A program made the position numbers and the translations under genes. 64,000 bases of DNA from the NCBI GenBank assembly GCA_001643675.2, contig LSRY02000007.1, forward strand, positions 563,001 to 627,000, given 5' to 3'. Shown one piece after another: positions 24,301 to 35,400 of the stretch. The notes under the pieces are model-generated. The model did no database searches and was not told the origin of the DNA. It saw only the letters and a program-made list of their open reading frames with translations. How positions within the stretch are numbered: the stretch's first letter is position 1; each line of letters begins with the position of its first letter. This DNA comes from Monocercomonoides exilis (Eukaryota; Preaxostyla; Oxymonadida; Polymastigidae).

Positions 24301-27300
24301 TTCCCTTCCCTTCAATCAACGAATGGGATGAAAACACCATTGCTCCTTTTGTCTCAAACATTTCCATCTTCAACTCCCCTCCAACCACACTCACAAAGCA
24401 GAATCCAATCACACTCCCCGAATCAGATGCTGAATTCATTGATGAACAGTTTGAGAGAGTGAGAGAGGAAGTGGAAGTGGGGAGTGTGATGAAAGAGTGG
24501 GCATTTGAAAGAGAAGAAGGAAGGGAGAAGCAGATGTTGTATATTGAACATTCTGTGGAAACACTCATCAGCCATTGATTGGAGAGCTCTGCTTGTGGTG
24601 CATGCACACCAACAACCATTCCCCTTTCCTCACACGAGATGTTCCAAACTGGTCCGTCCATCACCATCTCCTCATCCAGCTCATATCCCTCTCCAACAAC
24701 AATCTGCCTTTGTGATGAACCAAATCTGAGCTGAGCTGCATGCATTATCGTCTGACATGGGTAATTGCTGAATCCACAAAAATTCGAATCAAAAACCCAG
24801 TTTCCTTCAGTTCCTCCAACATGTGCTGGTGGTTGGAATGACTCCCAAAACACATTCAAAGGAAACATTCCCATCTCACTCCGACTTCTATCAAAACCCA
24901 TCAACTCTTCAAATCCCAGCCCATTCAGTGAAACACAAATCTTCTCCAAATTGATTGTCTCGCCATTCATGTTGCTCCCATTTACAAAGATATCTCTCCC
25001 TCCCTCTCTTGCCTCACAATCCACAAAACTCACTGATGAAATCACAAAGTCTGCTGCCCCATCCCCCAGCCAAAGATACAATCCTCCTCCACACTTGCTG
25101 CATGAACATGAATCGAGTGTGGTCGGAAACGAAGAAGATCCCATTCTGAAGGTGCTGGTGGATGATGCCATGTCAACTCTGATCCCTCCTCCATTCCCAC
25201 TCGAACACTCACAGTTCTCGATTGTTGTGTTCCACAGACAAAATGACTCTCCCTCACTGATTGCTTTTGACACCACCGCTCCATCCCCTTCTGTTTTTGT
25301 CACATGTGAAAAGTTGGAGTTAGCAACAAAACACTCATCACTGTTTGGAAGAAGAGAAGATGAAGACGATACAAACAATGAAGCAGAAGAGGTTTCTTGA
25401 AAGAGACTGGCCTTGGACAACACATTCTCGACAATGCAATCAGTCATTCGAAAGTTGGCAAAATTCACTTCAAACAAACTGTTCAAATATTCTTTTGAGG
25501 GATGACCTTCCTGATTCAATGGGGTGCTGATTGCAAGCTCTTGGAGAAACAATTGAGAATTCGAGGAGCTCATTCGGAACAATCTTGAACTTTCATGTGA
25601 GTTAAACACAATGCTCAAAGATGACAGTTTGCATATCCCGTCATCAACACTCAAAAACACTTGATCTACCTCAACACGAACTGGATTCAATTGTGTTTCA
25701 TCCTTTCCTCTCCCTTGAATAGAAATTCTCTTTCGCTCCACAACGTATCCATTTTGTTCAGCCATCTCATAAGTTCCCTCGATCAGCATGATTCTGCATC
25801 TGCTCTTTGTTAATGTGTCTTCCAATGTGAATTTCAATGAGCTGCAGCCATCCTCAACTGTCAGCCCACAGAGCGCATTGTTGTTTCCTCCATCTGGAAT
25901 GACATATCTCACAAGAAATCCATTTGGAAGCCACTCATTCTTTGGACCTAATGAGGAGCTCGCACATCTGCTCTCTCCATCTGTCAATGAATAACATTCA
26001 ACAAAAGGATTTTCTATGATTATTTGTGATGTGTCATTCAGATAAACATCTGATGCCTGTGAGGCAGAATTATTGAAGAAGAAGCAATAGAAGCAAAACT
26101 TAGAATTCATTTCAAGAGTTATAACATTAATCCATATTCCTCCTCCATTTGAAGTATTCGCAGAACAATTCTGAAAAATGCATTCGCTCATAATGAAAAA
26201 GTTTGGAGCATTCTTCCCAATATAAAATCCTCCTCCATAAGAACTGTCTGATGTTTCATTTGCAAAAGTGACATTTAATAAAAGGATTGGTGATCCATTT
26301 TCCAAAGAATTCAAATTGCATTCAGTTGATATGGATGTGCTCCTATAATTTAAGAAAATACCACTTCCATATTCAGTTGTGTATCCATTTTTTGCAATTG
26401 AATGAACGATATCATAACACTCGGCATTACAAACAAAGATTGCCCCTCCATGAGAGCCTCCGTTTTCGTTATTTCTTTTTCCAATGCAATGATCGAATGT
26501 GCAGTTTTCAATTCTTGTGCTCAAAGAATCAAAAACACAAATTCCTCCTCCCCATCTGCTGCAGGAACAGTTCTTTGTTCAAAAAAAAAAGAGAGAGAGA
26601 AAGTTTCCAATAATTAAAACAAAAAATCAAAAATGACTCAAACCATGAAAATACAGCTATGAACATTCAATGAAGATGATGAGCTATTGAACAAGATGGC
26701 CCCTCCACAAGTGTGAAATCCAATATCTGTTGCCGAATAATCAGTGACATGCTGATTGACAAATTCGGTGTATTCAAAACTTTGATCGTCATTGACCTCC
26801 ACTCTCGAGCCATTGTTCATTGTTCTGGCACAATGCATCACACTTGTGTTGAAAACATGCAATTCATGATTTCTGTCTCCAATTCCTCCACAAAACACAT
26901 TTTCAACACCACGCAATTCACATCCAGAAATGATGAATGCCCCATTTCCACTCTGAAGCTCTGATGTCTCTGAACAAAATGGATCCTTCTTTTGAGTGGA
27001 AGAAATGTTTGAGAAGACACATTTGGCAATGGACAAAGAAGACGAATGTGAGGATTCAATAATCGGAGCCTTTTCAAATACAAGATCATTAAATGTCGAA
27101 GATGACAATATGATTGCTTCAAAATCTTTCACAATCAATCTCTTGTTGGCTGAATGCTCAGAAACCAATAATTGTGGAATTTGATTTCTTTGGAACTTTA
27201 TGTTCATTGATATGTTGTTGAACAGTGCTCTTCCATGGGCAATTCTGAAAAGACCATTTGTCTTTTCATCGTTGCACAATATCATGCACCCAAGAACAAC

Positions 27301-27630
27301 AACATTTGACGAAGTGCCATCAACTATATTTGTTCCTCCTCTTGTTTGCAGCATTTGCTTCGAGAACGTTATGGATGTGTTCATCAATAAAAATGAAGTT
27401 TTCAAACATGAAAACTCATATATTCTGTTATCTCGAAATTGCACTGATTGATCTTCACTGTTATTATTTTGTGAATAATTCGATTTTGGATTGGATAATG
27501 AATATTCATCGTTTTTGGAGAATCCGAAAAGGAATGATTCTCCATTTGCACATCCCAAAGAATTGACTTCAAAAGCATTGATATTCAAGTGAAAACTCAG
27601 AGTTGCAACAAGATGAATGATTGGCAGCAT
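18344..27630 (-). CDS. Giant beta-helix-repeat receptor with pseudokinase tail (3,071 aa)
   Basis: Two exons (27630–26644 and 26572–18344) with a 71-nt phase-0 intron. The N-terminus is a signal peptide (MLPIIHLVATLSFHLNINA). The ectodomain of about 2,600 residues consists of short beta-strand repeats (NCTF, GGGIF, GGA motifs, many N-glycosylation sites). They are grouped in modules of 360–410 residues, each opened by a CG…(P/C)C-x-S-(I/L)-type signature at about 25850, 24760, 23660, 22560 and 21320. A membrane-proximal beta domain follows, then one membrane segment (about residues 2620–2645). The cytosolic tail has a DPKAFEMVTMEMSPEEQW juxtamembrane block and a kinase C-lobe (RWKAPEL, FSIGMMLWECLT, IPFGEY). 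The Gly-rich loop and VAIK Lys are absent, and the HRD site reads LAN in LANLSPHIVLF, so it is a pseudokinase. It is probably a surface recognition or adhesion receptor. The stop is TGA. Confidence 0.85.
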
Positions 27631-28496
27631 GCAGGAATGAATTTTGATTTTTCCTGCACTTTTGTTTTTCTTAAATATGGGTGTTAATAACCAGAACGAT
27701 TTTGAAAATGATTAGTTGCTTTGATTGGCAATTGATGTTTGCAACACACTTTCAACTGAAAATAAAAACAAATAGTTGACTTTGAAATATAAATTCGAAA
27801 ATTGTTTCGATTCAATTACAAAAAATATCTTTTGTCTTATTTGATTGTTTTTTCTGTTGCAATTATTTCAAGCATGAATCAAAATGTCTGTTCTCATATG
27901 TTTATTTGTGCGCTTCATTTCAATGATATTTGAATCTCCTTGTTCTTGTTGAGTCATTCATTATACCAAATACTGCTGTTATAATTTCAAAGAAATGCAA
28001 AAAGCACATATTTCACATTCTATCTAGTTTGGATTCCAAAATAAAGTGACATGCTTGCCACATTCGTAAAATAAACTTTCCAAAGCTGAGTCAATGAATA
28101 AATTTATTATTAAAGAATTGAAAATGAAAAATGAAAACGATATCTTTCAAATCGATGAGGAAATAATAAACGCAATTTTTCAGGTTTTAATCGAGTAATT
28201 CCTTTGACAATTTATTTGTCAATTTTTTTTCCGTTCAATTGACATGCAAGTGTGAATTTGTAATTTTTTTATCAAGCGGAATTAGAAGAGGATAATTGCT
28301 AAAGCTCAATATGATGAGGTTTGGATAGTTTTGAGTTTGCACTCCCAAATAGAGATCTAGGTGTGTGAATGGTTATGGTGAATGAATATTGTTTTCATTT
28401 TTTGAAAATGTTGACTTTCTGAAGACTTATGGTTTTTGTGAATATTTATCTGAATGGATCAAAGAAAGAGACGAACAAAAAGAATAAAATTATTAA
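27631..28496. promoter_or_regulatory. Upstream region of the giant receptor gene
   Basis: AT-rich DNA upstream of the receptor ATG at 27630. It must include that promoter, but no defined motif or gene could be recognised. Confidence 0.3.
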
Positions 28497-28844
28497 TCTT
28501 TGCAACTTTGGGAAAATAGTGAAGGAAGACTAATGATTTTTGATAATTACGCATTATTTCGAATTAATATGGATTATCCAATTCTTGAGAATGGTGAAGG
28601 AGTCTGTCTCAAAATGAAAAAGGTGCAGTCAGTTATTGATAATTTCAAAATTTCCAAAATCGACTTTTGAGTTAAAAGGTGTAAAGAAATTGGAAAAATA
28701 GCAAAGCATCAAAAAATTACGCGACAATATTTTCATTATTGAGTGAAATATCTCCAGAAAAGAAGAAAAATGGGAAATAAAAGACCACAGAAACCGAAAT
28801 TGAACATCCCTCGTCAGAAAAGAAGACTAATTGACAATATATAA
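28497..28844 (+). pseudogene. Relic of a small basic, DNA-binding-like protein
   Basis: One frame of about 115 codons reads coherently: NSEGRLMIFDNYALFRINM, then EIGKIAKHQKITRQYF, then a very basic segment with NKRPQKPKLNIPRQKRR, ending in TAA at 28842. It is broken only by TGA at 28668–28670 and 28740–28742, both at places where Trp would fit (KIDF-x-VK and FHY-x-VKY). The basic helix-like composition suggests a Myb- or homeo-like DNA-binding protein or a transposon-derived one, but no family is assignable. Confidence 0.4.
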
Positions 28845-29574
28845 TTTTGTTTGAATTTTATGAGCAGGAAATTTTGATTGATAATTATTCAACTGAGTGT
28901 TTTTAACAGAAAAAGTATATTAGACTGTAGAATATGATGTGTTGAACCCAAAAGCTCTAATCTCACAAACAAAAGATGAATCTATATTTTTGCCCAATCA
29001 AATGCAATATGGACTCATTTTTTGTTTCACTTCTTCTATCTCAGAAGCTCTGTGACTAACATTTTGACTGTTATCTCTTTAATGTTGCTAATTCAAAGAT
29101 TATAGATCTTCACTTCAAATTCTTCAAATTTATCTGTTTCTTAAAATGATTGAAAAATACAATCTTGATTTTTTGTTGATCAATTGATAATCATCTCTAT
29201 AAATATAAGCTGCTTTGAATGAATGCAACCAACAATAACAAATTTCACCAATGAAAACTTTCCAAGAAATATTCAATCTCATGTCAAAAACATAAAAACA
29301 GGTCAAGTGTATTTATTTAATGGTATTTACAGTCACTTGTGCACAGCAATGAAATATTGCTTATCTTCCAAAGTTTTATTTAAGAAAATTGATCACGAAT
29401 TAATAAAAATTTTAATCAATAATTTTTTGAATATACTGTTAAATACAGAAAAATTTGCATATATATAACGAATAAATTGTTTTAAATATGTTTGCTATTC
29501 ATTTTCTTTGGGATACTTTATGAAAAAAGTTACGTTAAGTTTCAATATTTATTATTTCGAAATATTTCTGAAGA
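28845..29574. other. Spacer with a small uncertain ORF
   Basis: Contains an 81-codon frame from ATG 29223 to 29468 with no recognisable motif, preceded by TATA-like sequence (CTATAAATATAAGC at about 29197). It could be a small gene or chance. The 3' part must hold the promoter of the SET/MYND gene. Confidence 0.25.
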
Positions 29575-32012
29575 ATGATTTCTGAAGGATGGTTTAATTT
29601 CAAGGTTAGCAATGAAAAGGATTTTTCTATGGTTTCAACAAAAGTTTTTCATCCAGGGGATGTTATTTGCAAAGAAAAAGCGTTTTGCTCAACTTTATTT
29701 GATTTCGAATCCATTCAGAGATGTCATGGATGTTTTAAGCGTATAAATGAATCCGAAATGATGAGGTGCTCTCAATGCAAATTAGCTTTCTATTGTTCAA
29801 AAGAGTGTCAATTAAAACATTGGAAAGGTGGATTACACAAACTTGAATGCAAAGCTTTCTCTCGTTTGAAACAAAGCAATATTAGCCATGAAATTATTCA
29901 CAATGTTCGTCTGATTGCGAGGTACTTTGAATTTGCAAAAAGAACAGAACCGAATGAAAAAGATCAACTTTTAAGCAAAAGGATTGATCAACTTAGAAAT
30001 ATGCCACAATTTTGTTTGGAAAAGCTGAACAGAAAAGAACAGCCTGCAGTTCGTGAGATACTACTATGCGATTTTATGAGATTAGACGATCACTACATGC
30101 AAATAGATTCAAACTTTAAAGAGTATATCAAACAGGAATCAAAGAAAGTTATGGAAGCATTTGATGAAAATGAAACAAATAGCGCAAAATATATTTCTGA
30201 CTGCAATATCTTGAATGAGATTGAACGAATTTTGCTCAAGAATATGATGAACTCTGTTGTAACTATGCCGTGCATGACTGAGGATTGTGCTGTTATGGAA
30301 GTTTTGCTTGTTCATCTGTCAATGATGAACCATTCGTGCCATCCAAATTGCACGTGGTATTGGCATCACGATGGAAGCGTGGAAGTGAAAGCAATAACGA
30401 ACATATCTTGTGGGGATGAGTTAACTGTGAATTATAACTCAAAAGAATGCTTACTTGAGAAGGTTAGAAGAATACAACAAGAGAATAAGCAAATTTCTTC
30501 AGATGAAATGTTTGGGTTGAGAAGAAATATAATGACTTACGATGTATGGAAAAGGCAGCAAATGCTATTAGACTCTCATATGTTTTTCTGCCGATGTGAA
30601 AGATGCAGTAGTGAACTTTTAAAAAAAAGGATTTTTTCTGAAAAGGTTACTCAAGAAAAAGAATCCACAAAAGGAACTGATTTAAGCATTGAGGTCAATC
30701 AACCATCTTTATTAGATGCTTTTGAATGCACATGTGGGGGAGCTATGTTTACTGTTTTAGGAAGTTTTACTTCAATAGAAGAACCGAAAGCATTTCCTTA
30801 CATTGCAGATGGAACCTTATCATCAGTTTCTTCCTCTGATGACGAGGCTCCTTGTCTTCCTAAAGGCGATTCTTCATTTTCCCAGCATTGCATGTCGTCA
30901 ATGCCAGTGGAGTTACTGGGCATAAAAGAATCATCTCTTTCCGACGATTGCGATGAGCTAATAAAAACATTTGTTCCTCTTGAAAAAGGACCTCTATGTT
31001 GTGCAGTGTGCCATCGATGTCTTTTCAAAGATGAAAGCGAGCAAAAGGCATTCAGAGACTATCAAATGTCTATTCGCTGTGAAGTTGAAAGAATCACAGG
31101 TGAGCTTAATGAACAAAAGGAAGAAAATGCTTCAAAGATAATTCAACAGGTTGAAGATATCATTAAATCCATGGAACGTGAGCACTCAATAGAGGTGCCA
31201 CATATTTTGCCTTTCAATGATGAAAAGAAGCAGCTTGAAGGCCAACTTGAAAAATCAGCTCAAAAGTCTTTAGTTGTACCAAAGTTCCATAAGATGAATG
31301 CATTTTATAGAGAAGTTAAGAAGCTCTTCTTTTCGATGCTTGCCTATGATCCTTCACGCCTGGAGCAGAGATACGCAGTTGGAACAGAGCTTGGAGAAGC
31401 AATACAATGTATGTTTGATAGTTAGGATGACTTGTTGTGACTGAAACAACAAATTTGAGTGAAATTATATGAACAATAGTAAGCGATTGAATTTTTAAAT
31501 AAACTATATCTGAATTCGATTAAAATTTATGACTTGACAACCGTATTTTTTAAAACAAAAATTTTCTAAAACATTGCAATTTACATTTTTCAATATTGAT
31601 TATCATTGCTTTTAATTTTTCTTTTTGACAGATGGATATGATTTTCTTCCTTCGTCAGAAATTGCAGATTTTTACACTGAACTATCTCAACTTGCAACAA
31701 GATTGCAAAAGCAGCAGGATGCGCTGAAGTTTATGAAAATAGTATGAATATTTATTTATTTATTTATTTGTTTGTTTGTTTGTTTGTTTGTTTGTTTGTT
31801 TGTTTGTTTGTTTTGTACGTTTTTAATACCTTAAATCTGTTCTTCTTTTCTGTCCAATCGATTTCTCGTTATTTTCCCTTTTGTTTTCGTTGAATGTGAA
31901 ATTTTAGGCGCTTCATTCGCTTTCGATTTGCGAGGATGCTTCTTCACCTTCTCTTGTAGGGCTTCGTCGCTTCATTGAAGCTCAAACATCAAAGGGAGAC
32001 GCAGAATGCTAA
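29575..32012 (+). CDS. SMYD-like SET/MYND-domain protein (682 aa)
   Basis: Exons 29575–31408, 31632–31741 and 31908–32012 (donors GTATGT and GTATGA) give exactly 683 codons ending in TAA. The N-terminal SET part is followed by a MYND zinc finger (CHGCF … CSQCKLAFYCSKECQ … HKLEC, residues about 45–95). The SET core then shows MNHSCHPNCTW (the NHSC motif), GDELTVNY and a post-SET CRCERC cluster. This split SET–MYND–SET order is that of SMYD protein lysine methyltransferases; the substrate cannot be told. Unusually, the post-SET region is extended by a Ser/Glu-rich insert and further Cys pairs (ECTCGG … CCAVCHRC), then a helical C-terminus replaces the usual TPR-like domain. Intron 2 holds a GTTT microsatellite. 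Confidence 0.9.
31750..31814 (+). repeat. ATTT/GTTT tetranucleotide repeat in intron
   Basis: Tandem TTTA then TTTG units in the second intron of the SET/MYND gene, just after its donor at 31742. Confidence 0.9.
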
Positions 32013-32415
32013 AATAACAATTATTGTTTTAACTGACTGACATTTTAATTGACACTGCCCAATTTTTGTTTTTCAAAAGCTTTCTTTTCAACCCTTTTCA
32101 GTAATTCGTTCGTTCGTACATAAAAATTCAACAAATATCGTTGAATTTAAAAAAAAAATCAACATGTTTTGAATACCACAAATTATATCTTTACGAAGAA
32201 AAATAAAAAATGAATAAACTGGCAAACGAAAAGACACAAAAATGTAAAGCATAAACGCAAATAGAAAGAACTTAAACTCAAATGGTTCATCTTAGTCATT
32301 AAAAAACAAAATATTTTTCGCTAATTAATCCAAAAATGGAGACAAAGATAAAAGAACAATTTAACCTGTTTCTCTTTTGCAAAACTGGTAAAAAATATCA
32401 CACGCTCAGTTTATT
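32013..32415. terminator. Convergent 3' region of SET/MYND and kinase genes
   Basis: About 400 nt between the converging stops. On the minus strand an AATAAA overlaps the TGA stop of the kinase gene. No further gene is visible. Confidence 0.4.
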
Positions 32416-35400
32416 TCATCCACAGGCGATCTTCAATAAAAACATCAAGCTCCATTCAGCGCATCTTTCCGCCACTGAATTTGTAAAGCGAATGATGCAA
32501 TGTTCTTTTTTTTTGCCTTTCAGCTTCTGTTTTAATTGAGGCAATGAGTCCAATTTGTTCATTTCATTTTCTACGTTATTCTCAAATTTTGCAGCATCCT
32601 CGGTTGGATAAGACTGTGGGATGTATTCAGTATCATCGAAAAAATCTCCTTTCTTCTCCAAAGACAAACATTTTGAATGCAGAGCAATTTTCTCATCGAA
32701 CGGAGGAAGAGACATCAGATAGACAAAAAGCAAAAAGCCTAAAAATTGGTTAGAATATTGGTATTTTTTATTAAAAAAAGTTTTATCATTTTCGAAAAAT
32801 GGAAGAAAAAAATTATGAAAAAAATATTCATAAAAAAAATTTCAAACCATCGTAAATTGTGACTGCTCTACTTTTGCCAACATCAGAAAGAGAATTGATA
32901 CAATTGATTATGTATGAATGGAGTGCAGTTGATTGATAAAATGCCGTCGCATCCGATGCAAGTGGATAAATGCTTTGTGAAGAAAAAGATGATGATTCAG
33001 AAGACATTGAAGATAAAGAAGTTTTATGTTGATCTGGTGGTGAATAGCACAGCTCGGAATCGCGTGTGAAAGATTGTTCGCAGGATTGATCGATTTCTTT
33101 TGCCTCGCTTATGTTTTGTTCTTTGTCCATTTTTTCTGCTGGCTGAGGTGATCGTTTGCCCGACCACCATCCAAAGTTCCCAACAGCAGATTGAAGCTGC
33201 GACCAACTAAAGAAATTATGCTTTTTCTTTTCGCTTTCTTGTGAGGATAAAATATGAGAATATTGAGGATTATGGCACTGGACCAAAGGTCGAATAGGCT
33301 TATTTGCTTGTGTTTGACAATTTGAAGATAAAGAAGTCGTTGGAGGAGTATCTGAAGATTTCAAACCAGAGGTATTTGAAACAAAAGTTTGACAGTCGTT
33401 CGTGATCCCAAGTGAAGAAAGCACATTACTTCGATCCCATTCACCGCAAACATATTTAATTCCTCCTCTTCGGAGAATCAGCAAATCAATGGAGCACAGC
33501 AGCCTTCTTTTCTGTCTCATCATTTTTCTGAACAATTTATCCAAATTTGTATTCTTCTGTTTTGAATTTGTTGGAATAGGAAGAAAAGATGCATTCCCGT
33601 CATTATTAAAAGAAGAGTTTTCTGAACTTTCAACATGGCTTTCATTTGACTGAGCCTTTTCAGAAGAGCTCATTTCATCTTTAACATTTTCTCTTTCGAC
33701 TGGATTTTGAAGCATATTGTTCTGTTTTGAGGAATCCAAACATTCTGCAACGTCCAAAAGTGAAATGCATTCACCTTTCTTTTCAGGCTTTTCTGCAATG
33801 ACATCTTTTTTTGCTTGAAGTGCGTTTTCGCTTTCCCATTGCTTTTCAATCTGGCAAATTTCTTTATAACGCCAGCACTGCGTCTGTAACAGGGCAAAAT
33901 AAAAGAGAAGTGGAATTGGTTTTGTGGATTTGTGAATGTGTTGAGAAAGTGAAGAAATCAAAGATGAGTGTTCCGTCAATAAGGACGATGGAAACTCAGA
34001 GCTTTGCAAACGTTGACAAGTTGGATCGTCCTTTGTGTGTTCAAGTTCACTCCTAACATTCCTTGTATTGGATCTATCATTGTCCAAACATTCATGCTCT
34101 GTGGTTGTATCTTCCTTTCCATCAGAGTCACATCCAGTCAGTGGAGTCGATTGTGCTAACGAAACAGATGACGCGTCAGATGCCAACAATTCATAATGAA
34201 GCGAAAAAATACTATTTGGCATTTGATTTTTGATTTTTTCTTTCTTTTCTTTTTGAGATCTGCCATCCGCAACTTCTTTGCCTTCCTCCATTATTTTTCC
34301 GAGTGTTTCTTCGTTATTGATAAGTGCTTTGTTTTCTCTGGTTTTTTCTTCTTTGAGCACGCTATCTGCAACAAACAATGACTGATAAAGAGACTCTTCA
34401 CATGAGCCTTCATCGTCTACAAGAAAAGTTGAGCGAGCCTCAGCCAGTTTTGTTGTTGGATTCACCAGCACAACATGAGATGCTCCAGTGCAATTGGAAT
34501 TTCTGTTGGAAGACTCTTCTTCCATTGATGACTGCAGTTGGGAATCTGGTGACGAAAATGGCGTGTCAGATTGAAAAGAGCAGATGGATTGGGTTCCAAA
34601 CGGAGAGCTTATCGTTTTCACTTTATCTTTCTCATGGGAATTGCCTTTTTTCGCTTCCTCAGTATATTTGTCTCCAAAGCCTTGCATTCCAATTTCACTT
34701 TCTTTCTCCATCTCTTCTCCTCCGCTTCTCAATGGTACATTTGAGTATTCCCGCTGCGCATCTTTGATGAGCATGGGAAGCGGCGACTCGATGCCGTCTG
34801 CTAGAACTTGGTCGCCTCTGCGGATGAAGTGGGGTTCAGACACATCGCGCGATGAAGAAAAAGTGAAGCCAGAAAACGGGAAGCGAGAAAAGTAGGTGTG
34901 AGAGAACGAGCGTGCTGGAGAAGATGTGGAATTGGCAGCTGAAGACGAGTGTTCTGAAGAGGAAGAGGAAGGAGAGGAAGGAGAGAATGGAAGAAACTGG
35001 CGAAGTGGAATCCAGCCGATGAGTGCAGCGAGGCCAGACGTTGCAGCAGAAAAAAGCGAAGGAAAAAAACTCGAAGTTGGAGAGGAAGTTGACGTGGCTA
35101 AGGAAGGCGAAGGAGGAGAAGTGTGTGTGTTTGGTGAAGAATCTGATGATGAAGGCATCGACGGAGCTGTTGAAGTGATTTCAAATGGGGTTTTTGAGCG
35201 AAAACTTGGCTGAACAGTTAAATATTTGGTGGACGATATTACAATTGCGTGAATTTTTTTAAATAGTGATAATTCAACTTTCTTTTCATTTAAGCTCAGC
35301 TGAGAATTTTTATTAGGCTGCATTTGTTCTTCTTCATCATGATCTTTTGTATTTTCAATTAATTCGCATTTCTCTTCGTTGCAATCATTTTTCGATTTTT

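Noticed and set aside
26573-26643. In-frame TGA and TAA near the start of the giant receptor
   Set aside because: They lie in a clean 71-nt GT–AG intron; removing it joins NVHSCIFM to NCSCSRWGGG in phase, so this copy is intact.
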